DNA of 64,000 nucleotides, taken from Acidovorax sp. FHTAMBA. Its GTDB lineage: Bacteria; Pseudomonadota; Gammaproteobacteria; Burkholderiales; Burkholderiaceae_C. The stretch is taken from assembly GCF_038958875.1 (NCBI RefSeq), contig NZ_CP152407.1, positions 2,239,501 through 2,303,500 of the forward strand, written 5' to 3'. Each line of letters opens with the position of its first letter. The stretch's first letter is position 1. Of this stretch, positions 8,606 through 17,238 are shown piece after piece. The notes under the pieces are model-generated. The model made no database searches and was not told where the DNA came from. It was given only the letters and a program-made list of their open reading frames with translations. The position numbers and the translations under genes were made by a program.

Positions 8606-9088
8606 ATGGTGTCTTCTCAGGTGTTCCAGAAAACCGCGCGCGGACGGGCCGAGATCGTGCAGCGCTCGGAGCGCGTGCCGGCCGCCATGCGCTCGGTGCT
8701 GATCATGGTGAACGGCAGCGACACGGTGCGCGCGCTGGCCGAGCGCGGTGTGCCGCAGGTGCGCGAACACATGCAGGCGCTGCTGGCGCTGGGGCTGATC
8801 GAACCGGTGGCACCGCCGGCCGCACCGTCACCACCGCCGCCTTCGCCCCCAACCGAGCTGGAACGCGAGCTGCCGGCGCCGGTGCACGAAGCGCTGTGCC
8901 GCCAGGCCCTGGCGCGGCTGGCGGCGCATTTCGGCGTGGACACGCCCGAGGTGGTGCAGCCCCTGCGCGCCGCGCGCACGGTGACTTCGTTCAACACCGC
9001 GCTGGACCACATCGAAACGCGGCTCTCGGCCCACATGGGCCGCAAGCACGCCGCGCGCGAGCTGCAGGGCCTGCGGCCACCCACATGA
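8606..9088 (+). CDS. Unrecognised protein inside the hyp operon
   Basis: A 160-residue soluble protein that I do not recognise as a hydrogenase accessory factor. Residues 1-68 look like a small winged-helix-like module (TARGRAEIVQRS, then RSVLIMVNGSDTVRAL, ending LLALGLIEPV). Similar modules occur in uncharacterised betaproteobacterial proteins. A Pro-rich linker (about 69-92) leads to a helical C-terminal domain of about 70 residues. There are no Cys clusters and no membrane segments. The ATG at 8606 has GGAAGGAG 5 bases upstream. It overlaps hypX by 4 bases, so it should be co-expressed. The function is unknown; a regulatory or scaffolding role is a guess. Confidence 0.72.
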   Translation: MVSSQVFQKTARGRAEIVQRSERVPAAMRSVLIMVNGSDTVRALAERGVPQVREHMQALLALGLIEPVAPPAAPSPPPPSPPTELERELPAPVHEALCRQALARLAAHFGVDTPEVVQPLRAARTVTSFNTALDHIETRLSAHMGRKHAARELQGLRPPT

Positions 9089-10821
9089 GCGCAGCACCCG
9101 GCGGCCTGCGCATCCTGTTGCTGTGCCACAGCTTCAACAGCCTCACGCAGCGCCTGTTCGCCGAGCTGCGCGCGCGCGGCCACACGGTGAGCGTGGAACT
9201 CGACATCAACGACCGCGTGACCGAAGAGGCCGTGGCGCTGTTCCGGCCCGACCTGCTGCTCGCGCCCTTTCTCAAGCGCCGCATACCGGCCAGCGTGTGG
9301 CAGGCGCTCACCTGCCTGGTGGTGCACCCCGGCCCACCGGGCGACCAGGGGCCGAGCGCGCTGGACTGGGCGGTGCTGCGCGGCGAGCGCACATGGGGCG
9401 TGACGGTGCTGCAGGCCAACGCCGATTTCGACGCCGGCCCGGTGTGGGCGCACGCGGCGTTTGCCATGCGCGAAGCTAGCAAGGGCAGCCTGTACCGCCG
9501 CGAGGTCACGCAGGCCGCGCTGCAGGCCACGCTCGCCGCCGTGCAGCGTTTCGGGAACGGCGAGCGCCATGGCGATGCACCACCACCCGCGCAATGGCGG
9601 CCCGCGATGCGGCAGGCCGACCGCGCCATCGACTGGGCGCGGCACGGCACCGCCGAGGTGCTGGCGCGGCTGCGCTGCGCCGACGGCCAGCCCGGCGTGC
9701 TCGATGCGCTCTGGGGCCACGCCTGCCACCTGGGCGACGGCCACGCCGCTTCTGCCGCCACGATGGCGGCTTTCGCGCACGCCGCGCCGGGTGAGGTGCT
9801 GGCGGTGCGCGATGGCGCGCTGCTGCGCCGCACGCGCGATGGCGGCGTGTGGATCGGCCAGGCGCGCCGCGTGGCCGACGGCGCACCCGGCTTCAAGCAG
9901 GCCGCGGCCGACGCCTTCGCCACCGAGGCCCTCGCCCTGCGCCGCCTGCCCGTGCCGCTGCAACGCGCCGACGACGAGTGGAGCGAGCTGCGCTACACCG
10001 AACACGGCCCCGACGGCGCGCGCGTGGGTTGCCTGCGCTTCGACTTCCACAACGGTGCGATGTCCATCGCGCGCTGCGAGCGCCTGCGCGACGCGCTGCT
10101 CGAACTGCGAGAGCGGCCGGTGCGCGTGCTCATGCTGCTGGGGGGTGAAGACTTCTTCAGCAACGGCATCGACCTCAACGCCATCGAGGCGGCCGCGCAC
10201 CGGCCCGGCGACAGCGCGGCCGACGCCTCGTGGCGCCACATCCAGGCGATGAACGACGCGGCGCTCGCCGTGATCGAGACGCCGGACCGCCTCACCGTGA
10301 GCGTGCTGCGCGGCAACGCGGGCGCGGGCGGTGCCTTCCTGGCGCTGGCGGCGGACGAGGTGTGGGCGCACGGTGGCGTGGTGCTCAACCCGCACTACAA
10401 GAACATGGGCAACCTCTACGGCTCCGAGTACTGGACCTACCTGCTGCCGCGCCGCCTGAGTGAGGCCGGCGCGAAGGCGCTGATGGCGCAGCGCCTGCCG
10501 CTGCTGGCGCGCGAGGCCGCGGCGATGGGCCTGATCGACCACTGCGACGATGGGGCACGCGAGGGCTTCGAAACGCGCTGCCTGGAACGCGCGCTGGCGC
10601 TCGCGGCCTCCTACAATCTGCCGCAGAGGCTGGCGGCCCGCCAGGCCACCCGCGAGCGCGATGAAAACCTTCGCCCGCTGGCCCACCACCGCGAACAGGA
10701 ACTCGCGCGCATGCACCGCAATTTCTACGGCTTCGATCCCAGCTACCACGTCGCGCGCCACCACTTCGTGCACAAGGTGCCGCACGCCTGGACGCCGCGC
10801 CACCTGGCCTTGCACCGATGA
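9085..10821 (+). CDS. hypX: HypX (HoxX), CO-ligand synthesis enzyme
   Basis: A 578-residue two-module protein. Residues 1 to about 290 resemble formyl-tetrahydrofolate-dependent formyltransferases (N-terminal RILLLCHSFNSL, VVHPGPPGDQGPSALDW). Residues 300-578 resemble enoyl-CoA hydratase/isomerase (LLGGEDFFSNGIDLN, GNAGAGGAFLALAADEVWA, HYKNMGNLYGSEYW). HypX converts a formyl group, through formyl-CoA, to CO for the [NiFe] active site and is needed under aerobic conditions, which suits an oxygen-tolerant hydrogenase. It overlaps its neighbours on both sides by 4 bases. Confidence 0.93.
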   Translation: MSAAPGGLRILLLCHSFNSLTQRLFAELRARGHTVSVELDINDRVTEEAVALFRPDLLLAPFLKRRIPASVWQALTCLVVHPGPPGDQGPSALDWAVLRGERTWGVTVLQANADFDAGPVWAHAAFAMREASKGSLYRREVTQAALQATLAAVQRFGNGERHGDAPPPAQWRPAMRQADRAIDWARHGTAEVLARLRCADGQPGVLDALWGHACHLGDGHAASAATMAAFAHAAPGEVLAVRDGALLRRTRDGGVWIGQARRVADGAPGFKQAAADAFATEALALRRLPVPLQRADDEWSELRYTEHGPDGARVGCLRFDFHNGAMSIARCERLRDALLELRERPVRVLMLLGGEDFFSNGIDLNAIEAAAHRPGDSAADASWRHIQAMNDAALAVIETPDRLTVSVLRGNAGAGGAFLALAADEVWAHGGVVLNPHYKNMGNLYGSEYWTYLLPRRLSEAGAKALMAQRLPLLAREAAAMGLIDHCDDGAREGFETRCLERALALAASYNLPQRLAARQATRERDENLRPLAHHREQELARMHRNFYGFDPSYHVARHHFVHKVPHAWTPRHLALHR

Positions 10822-12272
10822 ACGCGCCATTGCCCATCGACGCCCTGCCCACCGTGCTGGTGGTGGACGACGAGGTGCGCTCGCAGGACGCGATGCGCCG
10901 CACGCTGGACGAGGACTTCACCGTGTTCACCGCCAGCAGCGCCGACGAGGCGCGCGGCCTGCTGGAGCGCCAGCCGGTGAGTGTGATCCTGTGCGACCAG
11001 CGCATGCCGGGCATCACCGGCGTGGCCTTCCTCAAGGAAGTGCGCGAGCGCTGGCCCGAGGCGGTGCGCATCGTGATCTCGGGCTACACCGACAGCGAGG
11101 ACATCATTGCCGGCATCAACGAGGCCGGCATCTACCAGTACATCCTCAAGCCCTGGGCGCCCGACCACCTGCTGGACTCGGTGCGCAACGCGGTGGAGGC
11201 GCAGTCGCTGCAGCGCCAGACCAGCCGGCTCGACCTGGAGCTGCGCACCAGCACCGGCGTGCTGCGCCAGCGCACCGCCACGCAGATCGACCGCGCGCGC
11301 GCCAGCTTCGGTTTCGACCGCATCGTGCGCGCGCCGGGCAGCCCGCTGGACGCCGTGTGCGCGATGTCGCAGCGCGTGGCGCGCTACGACATCGCGGTGC
11401 TCGTGCTCGGCGAGTCGGGCACCGGCAAGGAATTGCTGGCGCGCGCGGTGCACTACGCCTCGCCGCGCCTGACCGGCCCCTTCGTGGTGGAGAACTGCGC
11501 GGCCATTCCCGACACGCTGCTCGAGTCCGAACTGTTCGGCCACAAGCGCGGCGCCTTCACCGGCGCCTACGAAGACCACCCCGGCCTGTTCCAGCGCGCG
11601 CACGGCGGCACCGTGTTCCTCGACGAGATCGGCGAGACCTCGCCCGCGTTCCAGGTGAAGCTGCTGCGCGTGCTGCAGGAAGGCGAGGTGCGGCCCGTGG
11701 GCGGCGCGCGCCCGATGCCGGTGGACGTGCGCGTGATCGCCGCCACCCACCGCGACCTGGAGCAGCGCGTGCGCGACGGCCTGTTCCGCGAAGACCTGTA
11801 CTACCGGCTGGCGGGCGTCACGCTCACCGTGCCGCCGCTGCGCGAGCGCGCGGCCGACATCGCGCCCATCGCGCACCAGCTGGTGCAGGACGTGGCAAAC
11901 GAGCTGGGCCACCCCGGCGCCTCGCTGCCCGACGCCACGCTGGCCTGCCTGCTCGCCTACCCCTGGCCCGGCAACATCCGCGAGCTGCGCAACGAGATCG
12001 CGCGCGCGCTCGCGCTGCAGGACGGGCGCGAGCTGGAAGCCGCGTCGTTCTCGGCGCGCGTGCTGCAAGGCCACGGCAAGGGCGGCGAAGACCTGCAGGC
12101 CGCCCTGCCCACCAGCGGCACGCTGGCCGAGCGGCTGGACGTGATCGAGGCGATGGTGCTGCGCGAGACCCTGCAGCGCCACCGCTGGAACAAGACCCGC
12201 GTGGCGCAGGAACTCGGCCTCTCGCGCGTGGGCCTGCGCGGCAAGATGCAACGCCTGGGACTGGAGAAGTGA
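10818..12272 (+). CDS. hoxA: HoxA, NtrC-type activator of hydrogenase genes
   Basis: A 484-residue sigma-54-dependent response regulator. The receiver domain (1-130) has the acidic pair Asp17-Asp18 and the phospho-acceptor Asp60 (ILCDQRMPG). The AAA+ domain has the Walker A motif GESGTGKE near 197-204 and the sigma-54 contact loop GAFTGA near 243. The C-terminus ends in a Fis-type helix-turn-helix (NKTRVAQELGLSRVGLRGKMQRLGL). In Cupriavidus, HoxA is active when unphosphorylated and activates hox promoters in response to the HoxBC/HoxJ sensor. Its target promoter should lie upstream, outside this window. Confidence 0.94.
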   Translation: MNAPLPIDALPTVLVVDDEVRSQDAMRRTLDEDFTVFTASSADEARGLLERQPVSVILCDQRMPGITGVAFLKEVRERWPEAVRIVISGYTDSEDIIAGINEAGIYQYILKPWAPDHLLDSVRNAVEAQSLQRQTSRLDLELRTSTGVLRQRTATQIDRARASFGFDRIVRAPGSPLDAVCAMSQRVARYDIAVLVLGESGTGKELLARAVHYASPRLTGPFVVENCAAIPDTLLESELFGHKRGAFTGAYEDHPGLFQRAHGGTVFLDEIGETSPAFQVKLLRVLQEGEVRPVGGARPMPVDVRVIAATHRDLEQRVRDGLFREDLYYRLAGVTLTVPPLRERAADIAPIAHQLVQDVANELGHPGASLPDATLACLLAYPWPGNIRELRNEIARALALQDGRELEAASFSARVLQGHGKGGEDLQAALPTSGTLAERLDVIEAMVLRETLQRHRWNKTRVAQELGLSRVGLRGKMQRLGLEK

Positions 12273-12273
12273 C

Positions 12274-13359
12274 ATGGCACTGAACGATACGGCGCCGGGC
12301 CGCCCCAAGCCGGATCAGCCCCCTCGGGGGGCAGCGACCCGCGCAGCGGTGGAGCGTGGGGGCTTGAACGTTCTTTGGCTTCAGAGCGGTGGGTGCGGCG
12401 GCTGCAGCATGTCGCTGCTGTGCGCGGACACGACCGACTTTCAGGGCCACCTGCGCGACGCAGGCATCCACCTGCTCTGGCATCCCTCGCTGTCGATGGA
12501 GAGCGGCGACGAACTGCTGGACCTGCTCGACGCGGTGCTCGACGGCCGCACGCGGCTGGACGCGCTGTGCGTAGAAGGTTCGCTGCTGCGCGGCCCGAAC
12601 GGCACCGGCCGTTTCCACATGCTGGCCGGCACGCAGCTGCCGATGATCGACTGGGTGCGCCGGCTCAGCGCGCGCGCGAAACACGTGGTGGCCGTGGGCA
12701 GCTGCGCGGCCTGGGGCGGCATAACCGCCGGTGGCGACAACCCCACCGACGCGTGCGGTCTGCAATACGAAGACGACGAAGCGGGTGGCCTGCTCGGCGC
12801 GGCTTTCCGCTCGGCCAGTGGCCTGCCAGTGATCAATGTGGCCGGATGCCCGACGCACCCGAGCTGGGTGATCGACACACTGATGGCGCTGGCCGCCGAC
12901 AGCTTCGGCGCAGACGACCTCGACCCGCTCAACCGCCCGCGCTTCTACGCCGACCAGCTGGTGCACCACGGCTGCACGCGCAACGAGTACTACGAGTTCA
13001 AGGCGAGTGCAGAGAAGCCGTCCGACCTCGGCTGCATGATGGAACACATGGGTTGCAAGGGCACGCAGGTGCACGCCGACTGCAACACGCGGCTGTGGAA
13101 CGGCGAAGGCTCGTGCACCCGCGGCGGCTATGCCTGCATCGCCTGTACCGAACCGGGCTTCCAGGAACCCGGCCACCCGTTCCACGAAACGCCCAAGCTC
13201 GCCGGCATTCCCATCGGCCTGCCCACCGACATGCCCAAGGCCTGGTTCGTGGCGCTGGCGTCGCTCTCCAAGAGCGCCACGCCGAAGCGCGTGAAGCACA
13301 ACGCGGTGGCCGACCACCTCGTCGTCAAGCCGGCTGTGCGGAAGACACGCTTGAAATGA
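12274..13359 (+). CDS. hoxB: HoxB, small subunit of the H2-sensing regulatory hydrogenase
   Basis: A 361-residue hydrogenase small subunit. Cys ligands for the three Fe-S clusters are visible (QSGGCGGCSM, GSCAAWGG, NVAGCPTHP, HHGCTRNEYYEF, GCMMEHMGCKG, GGYACIACTEPG). There is no Tat signal, as expected for the cytoplasmic sensor. Residues 8-30 are encoded by an interspersed repeat, so the N-terminus is unlike relatives, which start shortly before NVLWLQSGG. A TTG at 12364 with GGAG upstream would exclude the repeat and is a plausible alternative start. hoxB follows hoxA by one base and overlaps hoxC by 4. Confidence 0.92.
   Translation: MALNDTAPGRPKPDQPPRGAATRAAVERGGLNVLWLQSGGCGGCSMSLLCADTTDFQGHLRDAGIHLLWHPSLSMESGDELLDLLDAVLDGRTRLDALCVEGSLLRGPNGTGRFHMLAGTQLPMIDWVRRLSARAKHVVAVGSCAAWGGITAGGDNPTDACGLQYEDDEAGGLLGAAFRSASGLPVINVAGCPTHPSWVIDTLMALAADSFGADDLDPLNRPRFYADQLVHHGCTRNEYYEFKASAEKPSDLGCMMEHMGCKGTQVHADCNTRLWNGEGSCTRGGYACIACTEPGFQEPGHPFHETPKLAGIPIGLPTDMPKAWFVALASLSKSATPKRVKHNAVADHLVVKPAVRKTRLK
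12297..12365. repeat. Interspersed GC-rich repeat, family A, copy 2 (at the start of hoxB)
   Basis: A core of GGGCCGCCCCAAGCCGG is followed by CCCCCTCGGGGGGCAGCGAC and a GGTGGAGCGTGGGGGC tail. The reverse complement of the copy near 40930-41005 shares almost the same order of elements. It lies inside the annotated hoxB frame (residues 8-30) without breaking it. Confidence 0.75.
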
Positions 13360-14813
13360 CACGTCTGCTCGTTGGCCCCTTCAACCGCGTCGAAGGCGAT
13401 CTGGAAGTCCAGCTCGACGTGCAGGGCGACCGCGTGGCCTCGGCGCAGGTCAACGCCACCATGTACCGCGGCTTCGAGCAGATCCTGCAGGGCAAGGCGC
13501 CGCACGATGCGCTGGTGTACGTGCCACGCATCTGTGGCATCTGCTCGGTGTCGCAGTCGGTGGCTTCGGCGCGCGCGCTGGCGCACCTGGGTGGCATCGC
13601 CATGCCGGCCAACGGGCAGCACGCGAGCAACGTGATCCTGGCGACCGAGAACCTGGCCGACCACCTCACGCACTTCTACCTGTTCTTCATGCCCGACTTT
13701 GCGCGCCCGGTGTACGCCGGCCACGGCTGGCATGCCGAGGCGGTGCGCCGTTTTGCGCCTAACCGCGGTGAGCAGGTGCGCGCGGCCACCGCGGCGCGCC
13801 AGCGCTGGTTCACTTTGCTGGGCACGCTGGGTGGCAAGTGGCCGCACACGCAGTCCATCGAACCCGGTGGCAGCACGCGCCCCATCGACGCCGCCGAGCG
13901 CGTGCGGCTGCTCTCGCGTGTGCGCGAGTTCCGCTCATTCCTGGAACGCCAGCTGTTTGCCGCGCCACTGGAAGCCATCAACAGCATCGACAGCGAAGAC
14001 GCGCTGTGGACTTGGCACGCACAAGCTCCGCTGAGCGGCGACCTCCGTTTCTTCCTCACGCTGGTGCGGGAGCTGCAGTTGCACACGCTCGGCCCCGGGC
14101 CGGGTCGCTACCTGAGCTACGGCGCCTATGCCCAGCCCGATGGAGGCTGGGCTCTGCCCGGTGGCGTGTGGCGCGCCGATATGGCGCGGCTCGACGCGGT
14201 GGACGCCAGCGCCATCACCGAAGACGCCACACACGCGTGGCTGGCCGACGGCAGCGGCCCGTTGCACCCGCTGCAGGGCCAGACCCGGCCCGACCCCGAC
14301 AAGGCGCGCGGCTACACCTGGAACAAGGCGCCGCGTCTTGGTGGCGAAGTGATCGAGACCGGTGCCATCGCGCGCCAGCTCGCCGCCGGCCACCCCCTAG
14401 TGCGCGATGCGGTGGTGCGCTGTGGCGGTAACGTCTATACCCGCGTGCTCGCGCGTGTTCTGGAGCTCGCGCGCGTGGTCCCCATGATGGAAGACTGGCT
14501 CGGCGCTCTGCGCCCGACAGAGCCTTTCTGCGTGCCGTCCGAGTTGCCCGACGAGGGCAGTGGCGTCGGCCTGTCGGAAGCCGCGCGCGGCAGCCTGGGG
14601 CACTGGGTGGTCCTGAGGAACGGGCGCATCGCCAACTACCAGATCGTGGCGCCCACCAGCTGGAACTTCTCGCCACGAGACGCCGCCGGCATACCGGGCG
14701 CACTCGAACAGGCGCTGGTGAACGCGCCGGTGCGCGAAGGCGAGAAGACACCGGTGGCTGTGCAGCACATCGTTCGCTCGTTCGACCCGTGCATGGTCTG
14801 CACCGTCCACTGA
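13356..14813 (+). CDS. hoxC: HoxC, large subunit of the H2-sensing regulatory hydrogenase
   Basis: A 485-residue [NiFe] large subunit. The proximal pair of Ni-binding Cys is Cys60 and Cys63 (RICGICSVSQS), and the distal pair is in DPCMVCTVH at the extreme C-terminus. The protein ends on this His, without the cleavable peptide of catalytic hydrogenases, so no maturation protease is needed. Ile62 and Phe110 occupy the two positions that narrow the gas channel and give oxygen tolerance in the Cupriavidus regulatory hydrogenase. The 5' end overlaps hoxB by 4 bases. Confidence 0.95.
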   Translation: MTRLLVGPFNRVEGDLEVQLDVQGDRVASAQVNATMYRGFEQILQGKAPHDALVYVPRICGICSVSQSVASARALAHLGGIAMPANGQHASNVILATENLADHLTHFYLFFMPDFARPVYAGHGWHAEAVRRFAPNRGEQVRAATAARQRWFTLLGTLGGKWPHTQSIEPGGSTRPIDAAERVRLLSRVREFRSFLERQLFAAPLEAINSIDSEDALWTWHAQAPLSGDLRFFLTLVRELQLHTLGPGPGRYLSYGAYAQPDGGWALPGGVWRADMARLDAVDASAITEDATHAWLADGSGPLHPLQGQTRPDPDKARGYTWNKAPRLGGEVIETGAIARQLAAGHPLVRDAVVRCGGNVYTRVLARVLELARVVPMMEDWLGALRPTEPFCVPSELPDEGSGVGLSEAARGSLGHWVVLRNGRIANYQIVAPTSWNFSPRDAAGIPGALEQALVNAPVREGEKTPVAVQHIVRSFDPCMVCTVH

Positions 14814-14815
14814 CG

Positions 14816-16174
14816 ATGAACAAGCCGCGCCCGCCCAGTCTGCCGCTTCCCACCGGCCCGATGGATGGTGTGGACGAATCCACCTGGATGGACGTCATCC
14901 AGAAGATGGACGAGGTCTACACCCGGCTGATCGACGATGAGGTCGAACTTGAGAAGAAGAACGCCGAGCTGGAGCAGTCGCAACAGTTCATCTTCAGCGT
15001 GCTCACCTCCATGTCCGACGTGCTGGTGGTCTGCGACGACAGCGGCGTGATCGAGCAGGCCAACGCCGCGCTCTGCGAGCTGACCGGGCGCCCCGAGGAG
15101 CAGCTGCGCGGCACGCCGCTCTACGGCCTGCTGGCCGACGCTCAGAGCCAGGAGCTGGCGCGTGCGGCGATGGAAAAGGCCGACGCACCGCGTGCAGGCG
15201 AGGGCATCGAACTCAACCTGCTGGACCGGCAAGGCCAGGCCGTCTCGGTGGATGCGAACTGCACACCGCGCATCGGCGAGCGGGGCCGTCGCGTCGGCAC
15301 GGTGTGGGTGGGTCGTCCGACGGCCGAGCTCAAGCGCGCGTACCACGAGATGCGCGCCGCGCACGAGGCCTTGAAGCGCACGCAGCAGCAGCTGCTGCAC
15401 TCCGAGAAGATGGCCTCGCTCGGCCAGCTGGTAGCTGGCGTGGCACACGAGCTCAACAACCCGATCAGCTTCGTGCTGGGCAACGTGCACGCGCTCAGCA
15501 AGTACAGCGACCGACTGCGCACCTACCTCGCTGCGATGCATGCTCACGAGCCGCCGGCCGTGCTGGATGAGATGCGACGCAAGCTGCGAATCGAGCACCT
15601 GCTGGCCGATCTGCCCTCGCTGATTGAGGGCACGCTGGAAGGCGCGCAGCGCACAGCCGACATCGTGCATGGCCTCAAACGCTTCTCGGCGATGGATTCA
15701 GAGGAGCGCAAACCGGTCAACCTGGTGGACGTGATCGAGCGCGCCGTGCACTGGGTGCAGAAGGGGCTTTCGACGCCCATCGATGTGCAATGGGCCGGCG
15801 GCGCACCCTGCACCGTGATGGGCAGCGCCGGCCAGTTGCAGCAGGTGATGATGAACCTGCTGCAGAACGGCTTTGACGCCGTGGGCCAGCACGCGGCACC
15901 GCGCATCTGGGTGAGCATCGACCAGGCCGATGGCATGGCACGCGTGGTGCTGCGCGACAACGGCCCGGGCATTCCGCCCGAGCACCTGCTGCGCATCTTC
16001 GATCCCTTCTTCACCACCAAACCGGTGGGCAAGGGCACGGGCCTGGGCCTGTCGATCAGCTACGGCATCGTGGAGCAGCACGGCGGACGGCTGAGCGCCC
16101 GCAACGCGGAATCCGATGCCGAGCGTGGCGGTGCCGAGTTTGTGCTGGAGCTGCCGCTGGCACCTCAGGCGTAG
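14816..16174 (+). CDS. hoxJ: HoxJ, H2-responsive sensor histidine kinase
   Basis: A 452-residue soluble kinase. A PAS domain (about residues 60-170) is the presumed docking site for HoxBC. The dimerisation helix carries the phospho-acceptor His211 (AHELNNPISF). The ATP-binding domain has the N box (LLQNGFDAV), G1 (DNGPGIPPEH), F box (FDPFFTTKP) and G2 (GKGTGLGLSIS). All glycines of these boxes are present, so the kinase looks intact; the laboratory strain C. necator H16 carries an inactivating Gly-to-Ser change in its HoxJ. The ATG at 14816 follows the hoxC stop by 2 bases. The 3' end overlaps cbbA, transcribed from the other strand. Confidence 0.93.
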   Translation: MNKPRPPSLPLPTGPMDGVDESTWMDVIQKMDEVYTRLIDDEVELEKKNAELEQSQQFIFSVLTSMSDVLVVCDDSGVIEQANAALCELTGRPEEQLRGTPLYGLLADAQSQELARAAMEKADAPRAGEGIELNLLDRQGQAVSVDANCTPRIGERGRRVGTVWVGRPTAELKRAYHEMRAAHEALKRTQQQLLHSEKMASLGQLVAGVAHELNNPISFVLGNVHALSKYSDRLRTYLAAMHAHEPPAVLDEMRRKLRIEHLLADLPSLIEGTLEGAQRTADIVHGLKRFSAMDSEERKPVNLVDVIERAVHWVQKGLSTPIDVQWAGGAPCTVMGSAGQLQQVMMNLLQNGFDAVGQHAAPRIWVSIDQADGMARVVLRDNGPGIPPEHLLRIFDPFFTTKPVGKGTGLGLSISYGIVEQHGGRLSARNAESDAERGGAEFVLELPLAPQA

Positions 16175-17202
16175 CTGTCGGCCATTGCGTCCAGCGGCAC
16201 GGGTTTCATCTTTCCTGCCTGTCCCGCGCTGCCAAACGCTTCGAAGCGTTCTCGGCACACGCCGCGCGCGGCCTTCTTGGCGGCCAGCAGCGCCTTGCGC
16301 GGATCGAACTCGCTGCGTTCCTTCGCGAAGGTCTGGCGCATGGCGCCGGTCATGGCCAGGCGGATATCGGTGTCGATGTTCACCTTGCGCACGCCGTTCT
16401 GGATGCCACGCCGGATCTCTTCCACCGGCACGCCGTAGGTTTCCTTGATGTCGCCACCGTGCTCGCGGATGATGGCCAGCCACTCCTGCGGCACGCTGGA
16501 GCTGCCGTGCATCACCAAATGCGTGTTCGGCACCTTGGCGTGGATGGCTGCAATGCGGTCGATGGCGAGAATGTCGCCGGTGGGCTGGCGCGTGAACTTG
16601 TAGGCGCCGTGACTGGTGCCGATGGCGATCGCCAGTGCGTCCACGCCGGTGCGGCGCACGAAGTCCTCGGCCTGGTCGGGATCGGTCAGCATCATGTCGT
16701 GCGTAAGTTTGCCCACCGCGCCCACGCCGTCTTCTTCACCCGCCTCGCCGGTTTCCAGCGAACCCAGGCAACCGAGTTCACCCTCCACCGACACGCCCAC
16801 GGCATGCGCCATGTCGCAGACGCGGCGTGTCACCGCGAGGTTGTAGTCGTAGGTGGCCGGCGTCTTGCCGTCCTCGCGCAGCGAGCCGTCCATCATCACG
16901 CTGGTGAAGCCGGAGCGGATCGACTGCATGCACACCGCCGGCGTGGCGCCGTGGTCCTGGTGCAGCACCACGGGCAGGTCGGGGTGGGCCTCCACCGCCG
17001 CCAGCACCATGTGGCGCAGGTAGGCCTCGCCCGCGTACTTGCGCGCGCCGGCCGAGGCCTGCAGGATCACCGGGCTGTCGGTCTCCTGCGCGGCTTCCAT
17101 GATGGCGAGGATCTGTTCAAGGTTGTTGACGTTGAAGGCGGGCACGCCGTAGCCATGTTCGGCTGCGTGATCGAGCACCTGTCGGAGGGAAACGAGCGCC
17201 AT
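16165..17202 (-). CDS. cbbA: Fructose/sedoheptulose-bisphosphate aldolase, class II
   Basis: A 345-residue class II (zinc) aldolase of the Calvin-cycle type. It starts MALVSLRQVLDHAAEHGYGVPAFNVNN and contains the catalytic/zinc motif VVLHQDHGA, the second zinc region VSVEGELG, and GTSHGAYKF. It condenses dihydroxyacetone phosphate with glyceraldehyde 3-phosphate or erythrose 4-phosphate. It is the last gene of the cbb operon, 36 bases after cbbK. Its stop lies inside the last codons of hoxJ, with a 10-base convergent overlap. Confidence 0.95.
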   Translation of the reverse strand: MALVSLRQVLDHAAEHGYGVPAFNVNNLEQILAIMEAAQETDSPVILQASAGARKYAGEAYLRHMVLAAVEAHPDLPVVLHQDHGATPAVCMQSIRSGFTSVMMDGSLREDGKTPATYDYNLAVTRRVCDMAHAVGVSVEGELGCLGSLETGEAGEEDGVGAVGKLTHDMMLTDPDQAEDFVRRTGVDALAIAIGTSHGAYKFTRQPTGDILAIDRIAAIHAKVPNTHLVMHGSSSVPQEWLAIIREHGGDIKETYGVPVEEIRRGIQNGVRKVNIDTDIRLAMTGAMRQTFAKERSEFDPRKALLAAKKAARGVCRERFEAFGSAGQAGKMKPVPLDAMADSYA

Positions 17203-17238
17203 GGGAATCTCCTGTGGATTGAAAAAGAAAAGGGGGCA

